Part shown: positions 1-9,900 of the stretch, piece by piece
How the letters are laid out: every line of letters starts with the position of its first letter
Position numbering within the stretch: the first letter of the stretch is position 1
NCBI GenBank assembly: GCA_004557315.1
Contig: SFEH01000003.1
Span: forward strand, 1-44,180
Direction: 5' to 3'
From: Bacteroidales bacterium
Lineage (GTDB): Bacteria > Bacteroidota > Bacteroidia > Bacteroidales > UBA3663
Length of the DNA: 44,180 nucleotides
Translations under genes and position numbers: made by a program
The notes under the pieces: generated by a model
What the model saw: the letters and a program-made list of their open reading frames with translations, nothing else
The model's database searches: none
What the model was told of the DNA's origin: nothing

Positions 1-99
1 ACGGGCTCTACGGGTAGTTCGTCTGCTGGCGGTAATAGTGGAGGCTCTTCATCAAAGAACGGCATAGGCGGTAAATCGGGAAAAAATAACAAGAGTACC
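1..99. repeat. Left copy of 99-bp terminal direct repeat (circular joint)
   Basis: Bases 1-99 are identical to 44082-44180. The tape-measure reading frame enters and leaves the repeat in phase at both ends, so joining the ends restores one gene. This is what an assembler leaves on a circular or circularly permuted genome; the true unit is then 44,081 bp. It is not evidence of a biological terminal repeat. Confidence 0.93.
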
Positions 100-1452
100 A
101 CCACGCAGGCTGATATGACGAAGAAGGAGGCAGAGGAACTGAGGAAAGCGGAAGACCTACTCAACCAACTCGTGGAGGACTCCATGGAGAAGAGAAGGGC
201 CAACATTGAGGTGCAGTACGATAGACAGATTGCAGACCTCAAACTCAGACTGACCTCCGAGAAAAACCTGACCGTCAAGATGCGTGACGCTATCAATGTT
301 CAGATCGCAGCTCTGGAGCAAATCAAAATCAAGAAACTGGCTGAGTTCGACATCAAGGCTAAGGATGAGGCTATCAAGAGAGAGACTGCATACTTAGAGA
401 CATTGATTGCTGGCGTTGAGAAGGGAAGCGAGCAGGAATATCAACTGCAACTCAGAAAGATTGCTAACAACCACCAGTTGGAACTGGATGCGCTCGAGCA
501 GTCTGTTATGACTGAGGAGGAGAAGGGACGACAGAGAGAGGCCATAAATCTCAAGTACAATAAGATTATAGAGGAGGCTGAGGTGGCATATGGTGAGGCT
601 CTTATCAAGGCTCAGAAGGATGCCATTCAGAAGAGACTGGAGGAGCAGACACTGCAGGCTGAGGTGGACTACTTCAACGGAGACTCTGAGGAAGACCCAG
701 AAATCGCTAAGTTACGCCTACAGATGGAGGCCAAACAACAGTTACTGGAGGAGGCTCAGATGGTAGAAGGCGAGACCATTGAGGAGTTTAACCGAAGGAA
801 GTTGCAGTACGAGGACGACTTCCAGAAAGCGAAGGAGGCTCTGAGTCAGAAGGAAGTGCAAGTCGAAAAAGCTAAGTACGATGCGGTGTCTGGCATGATT
901 AATGCTACCATGCAAGTAGCTGACGCTTTCGGTGAGGATAGCAAGGGACTGGCGAAGGCTGCAAAGGTTCTCTCTCTGGCTGAAATTGCCATCAACACTG
1001 GTGTGGCATTGGCTCAGGGTATCAAACAAGCGCAGAGCGTGCCATTTCCGGCCAATATCGCTGCCATCGCTACTACAGTGACTACTATCCTTGCCAATGT
1101 GGCAACGGCTATCAAAACGGTTAAATCGGCTAAGTTTGCCACAGGAGGTGATGTGACAGGACCGGGTACTGGTACGAGTGACTCCATCAATGCGAGACTG
1201 AGCAACGGCGAGTCTGTTCTGACTGCAGCAGCCACCTCCATGTTCGCACCTGCTCTGAGCGCCTTCAACCAAATCGGTGGCGGTGTGCCTATCATGGGAC
1301 AGAACCCGAACCAGCAGATGGGAGAAGAGTTCCTGGCAAATGCAGTGGCAAGGGGCATGGCTATGGCTCCTGCACCAGTGGTGAGCGTGGAAGAGATAAA
1401 CAACGTAAGTACAAGAGTGCAGGCCATTGAGAGGCTGAGCACAATCAAATAA
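1..1452 (+). CDS. Tail tape measure protein, C-terminal part (continues from 42195)
   Basis: This is the second half of the tape-measure gene that starts at 42195. The frame is open from base 1, and after removing the 99-bp overlap the protein is about 1,112 residues, of which this piece is about residues 630-1112. It opens with a Gly/Ser-rich linker, then a long charged helical region (about bases 115-880) with alternating Lys/Glu that should form coiled coil. A hydrophobic helix-rich segment follows at about 960-1110, then a Gly/Ser-rich tail. Tape measure proteins fill the tail tube and set tail length. The internal ATG at 115 is not the start. A small HTH gene follows 19 bp downstream. 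Confidence 0.85.
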   Translation, partial: TGSTGSSSAGGNSGGSSSKNGIGGKSGKNNKSTTTQADMTKKEAEELRKAEDLLNQLVEDSMEKRRANIEVQYDRQIADLKLRLTSEKNLTVKMRDAINVQIAALEQIKIKKLAEFDIKAKDEAIKRETAYLETLIAGVEKGSEQEYQLQLRKIANNHQLELDALEQSVMTEEEKGRQREAINLKYNKIIEEAEVAYGEALIKAQKDAIQKRLEEQTLQAEVDYFNGDSEEDPEIAKLRLQMEAKQQLLEEAQMVEGETIEEFNRRKLQYEDDFQKAKEALSQKEVQVEKAKYDAVSGMINATMQVADAFGEDSKGLAKAAKVLSLAEIAINTGVALAQGIKQAQSVPFPANIAAIATTVTTILANVATAIKTVKSAKFATGGDVTGPGTGTSDSINARLSNGESVLTAAATSMFAPALSAFNQIGGGVPIMGQNPNQQMGEEFLANAVARGMAMAPAPVVSVEEINNVSTRVQAIERLSTIK

Positions 1453-1471
1453 TAATTCAGATCCTGATACT

Positions 1472-1708
1472 ATGACACAGTACGAAATGATGAAGGCAGC
1501 ACAAAGCGTGCTGGAGATGTTGGCAAAGAATGATGTAGACATGAACGATGTGAAGCATATCGAGATGTATGAGGACTTCATGCGTTTGAAGAAGGAGGGG
1601 CACAAGGTCAGCTACGCTACCTACTACCTCAGTCAGCAGTATGGAGTTGGTCAGGCTACGGTATACCGAGTTGTCAAGAGGATGGAGAAAAAGATGCAAA
1701 TCGTATAA
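1472..1708 (+). CDS. Small helix-turn-helix protein at end of tail operon
   Basis: A 78-residue protein whose C-terminal half holds a helix-turn-helix: the segment YGVGQATVYRVVKRM looks like a recognition helix of the kind found in Mor/transposase-type small HTH proteins. The N-terminal half is acidic and helical. It is the last gene of the tape-measure transcription unit, 19 bp after it and just before a terminator. A DNA-binding role, perhaps in late control, is inferred from the motif only. No family was identified with certainty. Confidence 0.6.
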   Translation: MTQYEMMKAAQSVLEMLAKNDVDMNDVKHIEMYEDFMRLKKEGHKVSYATYYLSQQYGVGQATVYRVVKRMEKKMQIV

Positions 1709-1735
1709 ATCATATACCAGTTTTTATGTTACGGA

Positions 1736-1773
1736 GGGGTGTTCTGTCTGAGAAGATGGTGCACCCCGTTTTT
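1736..1773 (+). terminator. Rho-independent terminator after tail operon
   Basis: GGGGTG at 1736-1741 pairs with CACCCC at 1762-1767, with a possible inner TTCT/AGAA stem, followed by a run of five T (1769-1773). It separates the tail operon from the head promoter. Confidence 0.65.
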
Positions 1774-1811
1774 GGTTACTATCAAACCGCGATAGCGAAA
1801 AATGCTCCAGA

Positions 1812-1869
1812 TAAAGAATTTCTTTATATCTTTCAAGTATCTTTGTGTCGTATTTAAAGAATTTCTTTC
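1812..1869 (+). promoter_or_regulatory. Head-gene promoter flanked by two repressor-type operators
   Basis: A Bacteroidetes -7 box TATCTTTG lies at 1838-1845. Upstream is the perfect inverted repeat TAAAGAATTTCTTTA (1812-1826); downstream is a second copy with one mismatch, TAAAGAATTTCTTTC (1855-1869). The same TAAAGA-N3-TCTTTA design occurs at the repressor promoter (21681-21695). No clear TTG -33 box is visible; the upstream operator sits where it would be. Inferred role: repression of the capsid operon in lysogens. Confidence 0.6.
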
Positions 1870-1876
1870 ATAATTT

Positions 1877-3097
1877 ATGGCAGTACTTAAAATTTACAAC
1901 GACATTCAGACCGAGAACGAGCAGAAAATGTGCCAGTTCTGGGGAGACGCTGAGGGTATCACCTTCAAGGACGTAGATGAGTTCGTGAATAGTATTCCAG
2001 CCGACGATAATGAGATAGAGATACGCCTTCACTGCGATGGTGGCTCTGTTCTGGAGGGCTGGGCTATTTACGACAAGTTGCGTGCTACCGGAAAGGATAT
2101 TTCAGCCATAGTTGAGGGTAACGCTGCCTCGATGGCAACCGTTATTCTGATGGCTGCACCAAAGGAGAGACGAAGAGCGTATGCGAGTGCACAGATACTC
2201 GTACACAATCCATGGGTCTATGGCTGGGCTGTAGGTGATAATGTAACAGCAGATGAGTTGCAGAAGGCAGCAGATAGCCTGAGAGCACAGCAAGACAAAA
2301 TTCTCGACCTCTATGTGGAGCGTTGCGGTTGTGACCGAGACGAGATGCAGGCTCTTATGGACGAAGACAAGTTTATCGGAGTGAACAGAGCGAAGGAACT
2401 GGGTCTCATTGGAGATATTATCGCACCTGCGAGCGCCAAGTCGCGTGGTGCTATGTTTAATAATAATTCAAATACAGCAATGGCAAAGAAAGAAGACGAA
2501 CAGAAGGTAGAGGTCAAGGCATCTCTGCTGGACAAGGTGCTCGCCAAACTCGGTATTAAGAGTATCGAGGAGGTAGCAATGGGAATGGATTTATCGACTG
2601 CCGATGGCAACACTCTGACCGTAGAACGTGAAGAGGGTGAGCCTCAGATAGGTGACAAGGCAAGTCCAGATGGTACATTCGTTATGCCTGATGGTAAGAC
2701 TATCGTAGTCGAGGGTGGTGTTATCACCGACATTAAGACTGATAGCAACGAAGAAGGCGGTGACGAAGGTGGTGAAGGCTCTGATGAGGAGATGCAGATC
2801 GCAGACCTCCAGCAGAAGGTTTCAGACCTCGAGGCTGAGGTGGAGGAGCTCAAGAAGCAACTCGAAGATGCGAATGCGAAGGCGAAGACCAAAGAAGACC
2901 TCCTCATCCTCAATGCAGTGAAGATTGCAGGAGGCAAGAAGGCACTCGCTAAGTTGAGCTCAGACTACAAGCCTGAGGGTCGCCAGAAGGATGGTGCAAA
3001 CGCACGTCAGAAGGCAGAGGGTCAGGCTGAGGTGAGTGCAATGCGTGCTGAAATTGAGGCTCGCCGTAACGGTACCTTCAAGAAGGAACAGAAGTAA
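1877..3097 (+). CDS. Prohead protease (ClpP/S49-like) fused to scaffold domain
   Basis: The first ~190 residues are a ClpP-type serine protease fold: GGS near residue 55-57, the nucleophile in GNAASMAT (Ser85), and His110 in VHNP. After a linker comes an acidic Gly/Glu-rich stretch and a coiled coil (about residues 305-345), ending in a basic tail, which looks like an internal scaffold. Protease-scaffold fusions process HK97-type proheads: the scaffold guides capsid assembly, then is degraded. The gene is immediately upstream of the major capsid gene, which fits. The catalytic Asp was not assigned. Translation of an internal start (near 2480) could give free scaffold, but this is speculation. 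Confidence 0.85.
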   Translation: MAVLKIYNDIQTENEQKMCQFWGDAEGITFKDVDEFVNSIPADDNEIEIRLHCDGGSVLEGWAIYDKLRATGKDISAIVEGNAASMATVILMAAPKERRRAYASAQILVHNPWVYGWAVGDNVTADELQKAADSLRAQQDKILDLYVERCGCDRDEMQALMDEDKFIGVNRAKELGLIGDIIAPASAKSRGAMFNNNSNTAMAKKEDEQKVEVKASLLDKVLAKLGIKSIEEVAMGMDLSTADGNTLTVEREEGEPQIGDKASPDGTFVMPDGKTIVVEGGVITDIKTDSNEEGGDEGGEGSDEEMQIADLQQKVSDLEAEVEELKKQLEDANAKAKTKEDLLILNAVKIAGGKKALAKLSSDYKPEGRQKDGANARQKAEGQAEVSAMRAEIEARRNGTFKKEQK

Positions 3098-3118
3098 AAC
3101 TTTTAATTTTTATTAGAC

Positions 3119-4180
3119 ATGACAAAATGGTTTGAAAACATTTCTGTCGATCCAAAGGATGTGACAGACCTCAAGGAACTTATTCCATTGAGCATTGACC
3201 AGGACGAGGACTATCAGCGTTTCACCGCCCTGAAAAAAGTACGTAATGGAGACCCAGTAGCGTTCCTCGGTGAGGGTGACGATGTGGGTCTTGCTGGTAG
3301 TGGTTGCGACCCTGAGTATCAGGAGTACGGCGTTGCTAACTCTCAGAAGCGTTGGGCACTGGGTGATTGGCAGATCCCACTGAAGATTTGTTATGAGTCT
3401 CTGCAGGGAACTATCGCAGAGTACAGCTTGAAGACTGGAACACCAGTTGGTGACCTCACAAGCACAGAGTTCATGACCTACATCCTTCGCCCTGCTCTGG
3501 AGCGTCAGATGAAGCGCATGATTTGGCGTTTCGGCTGGTTCGGTGATACTGCTGCAGCCAACCTCAAGGACGGTGGTACTATCAAGGACACAGTGAAGAA
3601 GGAACTCTTCACCACTTGCGATGGTCTCTTCAAGCGTATCTTCGCTCAGGGTACTGCAAACCCAGACCAGGTGTCTACTATTGCAGCTAACGCACAGGCT
3701 TCATACAAGGCTCAGAAGAGCGCTATCCTCGGTTCTGGTGTTGCTACCGGTATCTTCGATGATATGCTGATGAACGCCGACTCTCGTATCACTTCTGATG
3801 GCTCTGCAGTTATCCTGACAACCAAGGGTCTGGCTGACGCTCTGACCTACGACCTCAAGGAGAAGTACAAGGTCATCATGCCATGGGAGACCCTGTTCGA
3901 GGGTCTTGACGTTGCTAAGTACAACGGTGTGACTATCGCCCGCGTATCTATCTGGGACCGTATGATTCGTGCATACGAGAACAATGGCACAGTGCTGAAC
4001 AAGCCATATCGTGCCGTTTATGCTAACATTAACAACCTGCAGACTGCGACCGATGCTGATGGTCTAATTTCAGATCTCGACATCTGGTTCGACAAGAAGG
4101 AGCGTCGTAACTACGTTTACAGTACTGGCCGTATAGGTACTATGATACTCGAGGACGACATGTTCCACGCTGCATATTAA
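3119..4180 (+). CDS. Major capsid protein (HK97-fold type)
   Basis: A 353-residue protein directly after the protease-scaffold gene, with the size and position expected of a major capsid protein. Near its C-terminus come the typical pieces: a loop with IMPWETLFEGLDVAKYNGV, then the conserved basic end WFDKKERRNYVYSTGRIGTM. CGT (Arg) and AAG/GAG codons are used more uniformly here than in the early genes, as expected for high expression. It shares the operon started by the promoter at 1838. The family assignment rests on context and general pattern rather than a single diagnostic motif. Confidence 0.8.
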   Translation: MTKWFENISVDPKDVTDLKELIPLSIDQDEDYQRFTALKKVRNGDPVAFLGEGDDVGLAGSGCDPEYQEYGVANSQKRWALGDWQIPLKICYESLQGTIAEYSLKTGTPVGDLTSTEFMTYILRPALERQMKRMIWRFGWFGDTAAANLKDGGTIKDTVKKELFTTCDGLFKRIFAQGTANPDQVSTIAANAQASYKAQKSAILGSGVATGIFDDMLMNADSRITSDGSAVILTTKGLADALTYDLKEKYKVIMPWETLFEGLDVAKYNGVTIARVSIWDRMIRAYENNGTVLNKPYRAVYANINNLQTATDADGLISDLDIWFDKKERRNYVYSTGRIGTMILEDDMFHAAY

Positions 4181-4198
4181 TCAACGGAGGATTGAATT

Positions 4199-4795
4199 AT
4201 GGCAGGAGTATGTGATTCATTGATTCAGAAGGGCATAGAGCTGAACTGCGAAAGCCCTATCGTTAAGGGTGTAGAGCCTGATGGTCTCATCATGAACCGT
4301 AGCGATATTGATTTTGCGAAGTCAGTTTTTGACACTACAAACAAGAATATCCTAACCACCCTTATTTTGAAGAGTGGCAAGAAGGCGTACCCAATTGTTC
4401 AGCAGGGTGCGACTCCTTTCACCGGAGCGAAGACAAGTCTGGCTACAGGCACATATCGTAACACGTTCACTAACGAGGTTCCAATCGCTGTGCTTGATAA
4501 TGGTCCAGAGGTGGCTCAGAAGATTATTGACGGCCTTGCAAACGGCTCATTCGTGCTCATTTTGAAGAATGTGCATAAGGGAGTGAAGGGCAACGCCGAG
4601 TATCAGGTGTACGGCTACTTCCAGGGACTCCACGCAAGTGCTATCGAGAATGATAAGTACAGCGAGGACACCGATGGTGGTTGGCTGGTTACTCTGCAGG
4701 AGACTTCTGCACCGAAGTCAGCTCTGTTCTACTTTGACACTGACTCAGAGACAACGGCTACCAAATACGAGACTCTGACAACTGGGGCTGAGTAA
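4199..4795 (+). CDS. Probable major tail (tube) protein
   Basis: A 198-residue, beta-rich protein following the capsid gene by 18 bp and ending one base before the next ATG. The length, the Gly/Thr-rich strands and the end of the protein (LVTLQETSAPKSALFYFDTD) resemble tail-tube subunits. In many phages the tube gene sits between the head genes and the connector genes, as here. Alternative: a capsid decoration protein. Assignment is by context. Confidence 0.45.
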   Translation: MAGVCDSLIQKGIELNCESPIVKGVEPDGLIMNRSDIDFAKSVFDTTNKNILTTLILKSGKKAYPIVQQGATPFTGAKTSLATGTYRNTFTNEVPIAVLDNGPEVAQKIIDGLANGSFVLILKNVHKGVKGNAEYQVYGYFQGLHASAIENDKYSEDTDGGWLVTLQETSAPKSALFYFDTDSETTATKYETLTTGAE

Positions 4796-5281
4796 ATGGA
4801 GAAGGCAGAGGCTGAGAAACTTATCGAGGAGTTGAGGGGTCGCTTTGATGCGCCCTTCAATTCTGACGATAAGAGCACTATCGAGAAGTTGTACAATGCA
4901 GTGCTCGGTAAGCAATTCAAGCCTACGACGTGCCAGACGTGCTACCATGATGCACTCATTGAAGTTTATCACCATCTTAAAAAGAACGGACAAATGGCAA
5001 GTAAATTGAATTATCGATTGAAGGCTGGAGCGATTATCAATACTCCATCTTTCAAGAATGGTAAGATATTCACCAATGACAATCTCACTGATGCGATTGC
5101 GAAAGAATATCTCAAGAAGTTTCCACAACGTATTGACATCTTTCAGAAGTTGCCGAAGGATGCTAAGAGCTCAAAGGCAGTGAAGGACGAGGAGCCTGAG
5201 ACTGAGGAGGCCGAAACAATGACCGAAGGTTCTGAGCCTGAGGAGGCCGAAGAAGAGTGTGAGGACGAACCAACAGAATAA
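4796..5281 (+). CDS. Structural-operon protein of unknown function, acidic tail
   Basis: 161 residues. The N-terminal ~125 residues are helical with a CQTCYHDALIEV motif (two Cys three apart). The last ~35 residues are almost only Glu, Asp, Thr, Pro and Ala. The ATG follows the preceding stop directly. Proteins with this Cys-x-x-Cys-Tyr-x-Asp-Ala element are common beside capsid genes of Bacteroidales phages, but I do not know a function. A tail-assembly chaperone or internal head protein would fit the place. Confidence 0.6.
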   Translation: MEKAEAEKLIEELRGRFDAPFNSDDKSTIEKLYNAVLGKQFKPTTCQTCYHDALIEVYHHLKKNGQMASKLNYRLKAGAIINTPSFKNGKIFTNDNLTDAIAKEYLKKFPQRIDIFQKLPKDAKSSKAVKDEEPETEEAETMTEGSEPEEAEEECEDEPTE

Positions 5282-5303
5282 TTAACACGTAAGGAGTAAA
5301 GTT

Positions 5304-6476
5304 ATGAACGTAAAGAATGCAAAGAAACCGCAGAAGCGAGTCGAAACGAACTACGAGCAGAGGTTCCGGATGCAGTCGTATGGTAGTGATAATCTATACC
5401 CGCAGAATATCATGGCCATCACAGGAGCATCTGGCACAGCGCAGTTGTGTCTGAACCGTTACGAGAAGTTTGTGGAGGGCTACGGCTTCGACGATGATAT
5501 TCTGGCAGGCTGGCAGATAAATCGAGACGGAACAACTACGGACGATTTGTTGAAGTCGGTGGCTGGAGACCTTTGTCAGTTTGGTGGCTTTGCTCTTCAC
5601 GTCAATTACAATGTTTTTGGTCAGATCACAGAGGTGAACTACATACCATTTGAGCAACTGAGACTCGAGGAGTTCGACGATGCCGGGTATGTGGCTCATA
5701 TCCTGCAGCATATTGACTGGAAGGGAGAGAAGACAAGGAACGGCAAGAAACAGATGGTACAAGAGAGGTTCATCACCCGTTTCAATGTGTTCAATCCTGA
5801 CCCAGTAGTTGTGATGGCACAGATAGAGAATTGCGGAGGAATAGAGAACTACAAGGGTCAGGTGCTTTGGGTCTCTCAGGACGGAAAGTACGACTATCCT
5901 ACGCCAATCTACGACTCTGCAATAACCGAGATAAGCACAGACGAGGGACTTGGAAACATTAAGTACAGGAATGTGCGTAATAATTTCCTCGTTGCTTGTA
6001 TGCTGATAGCAAAGAAGGGTTCGCCACGGATAAACGACAAGGGCGAACTGGAAGAGCGTCAAATGATAGCCGATGAAGACTTGAAGCAGTTCCAGGGTGA
6101 CACAAAGGGTAGCAAAATTCTCTATGTGGAACTCGAGAACGATGAAGACGAACCGAAGGTGGTCAACTTCCCGGTGAAGAACTTCGACAAGGACTTTGAG
6201 ACTACAGACTCAAGCGTTACCGAGCGCATATACGCCCAGTTTCATCAGGAACTCTTCTACGCTATCCGTATTGGCAAGCTCGGTTTCTCTGGAGATGTCA
6301 TGCAGGATGCCTACGAATATTATGCTGGAGAGGTTACACCGGAGCAGAGGTTTATAGAAAGAGTCTTCGAGAAGGTCTTCGCGCATTGGGCTGATGAGAC
6401 GATGCCAAAGAACTTCTCAATACGCCCATTAAAGTACATTTCTGCTACATCTAACAACAAGAGCAATGGCGAATAA
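5304..6476 (+). CDS. Portal protein (HK97-type)
   Basis: 390 residues. The opening pattern, a region NLYPQNIMAITGASGTAQ followed by CLNRYEKFVEGYGF, is that of phage portal proteins of Bacteroidales phages, and the C-terminal part has the helical crown-like segment after YEYYAGEVTPEQRFIERVF. The portal is the dodecameric ring through which DNA enters and leaves the head. It sits downstream of capsid and tail-tube genes and far from the terminase (36337), which is an unusual place. Stop overlaps the next gene by 11 bp. Confidence 0.72.
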   Translation: MNVKNAKKPQKRVETNYEQRFRMQSYGSDNLYPQNIMAITGASGTAQLCLNRYEKFVEGYGFDDDILAGWQINRDGTTTDDLLKSVAGDLCQFGGFALHVNYNVFGQITEVNYIPFEQLRLEEFDDAGYVAHILQHIDWKGEKTRNGKKQMVQERFITRFNVFNPDPVVVMAQIENCGGIENYKGQVLWVSQDGKYDYPTPIYDSAITEISTDEGLGNIKYRNVRNNFLVACMLIAKKGSPRINDKGELEERQMIADEDLKQFQGDTKGSKILYVELENDEDEPKVVNFPVKNFDKDFETTDSSVTERIYAQFHQELFYAIRIGKLGFSGDVMQDAYEYYAGEVTPEQRFIERVFEKVFAHWADETMPKNFSIRPLKYISATSNNKSNGE

Positions 6477-6975
6477 GCATATTTTGACGGTCGAGGAGTT
6501 CAAGGAATTGGCTCGACCAACCTCGAAACACGTTGATGAGGACGAGGTGATAGCTTTCGTGAGAGAGTGCGAGGATATTCACATCATACCAGCAGTGGGG
6601 CTGGAAAAATACCAAGCACTTCTCGAAGAAAGCATTTCAGAACCTGACAAGATACTGCTCGAGGGAGGAATATACGAGAAAGATGGCAAGAAAGAGAAGT
6701 GTGCGGGACTGAAAACGGCTCTCGCATATTTTGTTTATGCAAAAATGGCGATGGCTGACGGTTCTATCATGACCCGTAGCGGAATGGTCCAGCACAACGA
6801 CTCTTATGCCGAGCGAACTGACGATAAGAACAGGGTCAGAAGGTATGACGACGTTATGAATGTGGCGGAAGAGTATCTCAACACGGCTCTGTTGTATCTG
6901 AGAACACTCGAAGGGTATGAGGAGACGAAGCCCGTAAGAGGAACAAGATTAAAAATTCATTCAATTGGTGACTGA
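6466..6975 (+). CDS. Head-tail connector/adaptor (DUF6712-like)
   Basis: 169 residues, helical, with the features of head completion proteins: a short N-terminal helix pair, a central hydrophobic helix (LKTALAYFVYAKMAM), then the polar stretch IMTRSGMVQHNDSYAE and a last long helix. The pattern resembles the Bacteroidetes-phage family DUF6712, thought to be a head-tail adaptor. It overlaps the portal gene at its start and shares one base with the huge tail gene at its end, so translation is probably coupled. Confidence 0.55.
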   Translation: MANKHILTVEEFKELARPTSKHVDEDEVIAFVRECEDIHIIPAVGLEKYQALLEESISEPDKILLEGGIYEKDGKKEKCAGLKTALAYFVYAKMAMADGSIMTRSGMVQHNDSYAERTDDKNRVRRYDDVMNVAEEYLNTALLYLRTLEGYEETKPVRGTRLKIHSIGD

Positions 6976-9900
6976 TGGCTACAATAAATGATTTGAAAAC
7001 AAAAGCCAACCTCGTGGCCAATGCTACGGAGGTTGGAGAGAACACCGCCGAGCGAGTTGGTGGTGCTCTGCAGGATGCTGCATCCCTTATTGCAGCACTT
7101 ATCACGAGAGCAGAAGGTCATGACACTAAGGACACTCAGCACGAGGTCCGTATGGGGGGCATAGAGACCTCCATCACTAACCTGACTAAGGCAATCGCTA
7201 AGGAGGTTACAGACAGACAGAATGCGCTCACTGCTGAGGGACAGACAAGACATGAGGCTGATGAGGCGATGCAGACCGCTATCACCAACATTCAGAGGAC
7301 TCTGTCAACTATGACTGGAGCAGACACGTCTAAGGCGATTGAGAACTTCCAAGAGGTCATTGAGTTCTTGACTGGTGTCAAGGACGAGGAGACTCTGACG
7401 GCTCTGCTCGATGCTATCAATGTTCGGATCACAGCTCTGGAGGGCAAATCGGAGATTATCTTCGTGCGTTCTTGGGAGACTGACGACCTTGAACAAGTGT
7501 GCGACTCATTCTCTTCTGCTGGCAAGTATTTCCTCGAGCCTGCAGGAGGTACTCTCTACATGACGGTGAAGAGTGAGGACGAGCCTCATTTGGCGTATGT
7601 GAACGGCGCAGGGCTGGCTCTTCGTGAGATGGAGTTCCAGCGCAATGTTCTCTACATCAATACTGATGAGAAGCGCATCCAATATTGGAATGGTTCGAGC
7701 CTCGTGGAGTTCATTATTAAGAAGTACGAGGACTTTATGGGTACGAAGGGCATGGCGGATGGTCTGGCACCTCTGAACGGGCTCAAGCAAATCCCATCCG
7801 AGTTCCTTCCGGATAGTGTCTACGATGTGCGTATGTGCTCGAAGTGGGACAACACCGTAACCGATGGAGGCTTAGTCTCAGTTTCTGTCTCTGGGCTTTA
7901 CGCTTACAACCCTGACACAAAGAAGTGCTTCAAGTCTGTCTATAAGGCAGGCTCAACCCCTGATGGAACTACGTACAAGGGTTACTACTGGACCGAGGAG
8001 GATATGTCGATAGCACGTATCTATGTGAATTGCATTGAGAACGTACCTTACAGATGGACTGGCTTAGACTTGGCTGCACTCGCACCAAAGAACACTCCAG
8101 CCTCTATCTTCAATGCTACTACTGAGGTACCACTGCAGGGAGCATATTACACTCTCTATGACCCTGAGAACACAGAGCTCAGTGCCGTACATGCTGCTCT
8201 GAGTGCCGGGAAGGCGGTCAAGGGTCTGATACTCTCATTCCAGAAGTCGGAGAGTGTCTGGAAGACATACCAGTATATCGGTAAGACCACAGCCGATGCG
8301 AATTTCCTCAACCCTGACAACTGGAAGGACTTCGGTTCGTTGGCAAGTGGTTCAGAGGCTATGATTGACATCGACAGACTGGTTCCACTGTCTACTGGTT
8401 TCTACACTCTTGGAACGGCTCTGAACGCCCTCAAGAAGTATCAGGAAGATACAGCCGTAGACTATCGAAAGAGAGGTCTCGTTATCTCCTACTCTACTGC
8501 ATCGAATGTTGTAGAGACAAAGCAGTTCCAGGGAGACAATGCTATTACAGACGATTTTTGGCAGGACGGGCTTTGGAAGGAGTTCGGGGATAGTTCTAAG
8601 GTCGAGACGAAAGACGAGCCTAAGGCGGGCGGAAAGGACGCTCTTTCAACTGGCGGTGCTTACAATGCTATCCCGACAGATATCAATGCAGAGGTGGAAG
8701 GTACAACATTGAAACTGAACCTCGTGCGTGCTGATGGTGAGCAGGTTGGCGATGGCAAGCAGGTGACTCTTCCAAGTGGAGGTGGCACTCTGACTGGTAC
8801 AGTAGTTTCTATTGCTTACAAGGAGAGTCCGCTTTATACGAAGGCAGGTGGCTCTGTTGTGATTGAGGCAGCCATCAGATCTGTGACTACTCAGGGGCAG
8901 GTAGAGACCGAGAACAACATTGAGAAGTTGGAGCTCATAGACCGAGATACCAATCAGACTCTGGAGACTCTGACCGTTAACAAGGCATCATCGGCTTCTC
9001 TGACTACATACGATTACTTGATTGATGTCTCTTCATACTTCGTTACTGCAGGTAAGAGACGTTTCCGTATTATTGCTACTGATGACGGAGGCAATACTGG
9101 TTCCCGTAACATCAATGTGACTGCAGTAGATGTGACTATCCAGAGCGTACAGACTCTGAACTACACGAAGACCACTGCCCTCGTTGTAGGTGGAGGTTCG
9201 AAGACTCTTCCGATGTACAAGTTCCCTAATAACGCAAGTGACAAGGGTATAATGGCAACTACCGAAATCTACCTTGATAACAAGTGGCAGGTGCTCGGTG
9301 AGGCTACGGTGATGGATACGTACAGCCACTCTGTGACTATCGACCCAGCTAAGTGCCTGGGCAAGGCTCTGAGTCATGGCGCATACGCTATCCGTATTCA
9401 TGGTGTAGATGTTGGCTCTGGTGTTGTAGGTAACTACCTGCATACAGCAGTGATGGTTGTAGAGGAAGGAAACACAGCTCCGATAGTGGTTTCTCGTTGG
9501 TACACTGATGATGTGACAGGACAGAAGAAACTCTACGAGACAATCAATGTCGATTATGCTGTCTACGACCCACAGAACGCAGAACCTGAGGCGATGGTCT
9601 ATGAGGGTGCTGACTTGGTTGCTGAGCGTGTGGCATATCGTTCACAGACCTACACCTACACCCATAAGGTGACCGATGTCGCTTTTGATGGCTCCGTTAC
9701 TATCTCGGTAGTCGTGAGAAGTGGAAGCAGTGCATCTCAGGAGGCAGACTTCGTTATCTCAGGAACTCTTCTCGCTATTGAGGAGGTGAAGACACAGAGA
9801 CAGTTCAGTCTGGACTTCTCTTCGAGAAGTAACACCGAAGCGGATCACAGTATTAAGGATGGTGCAGTAACGATGGACGTAGAGGGAGTAAACTGGTCCA

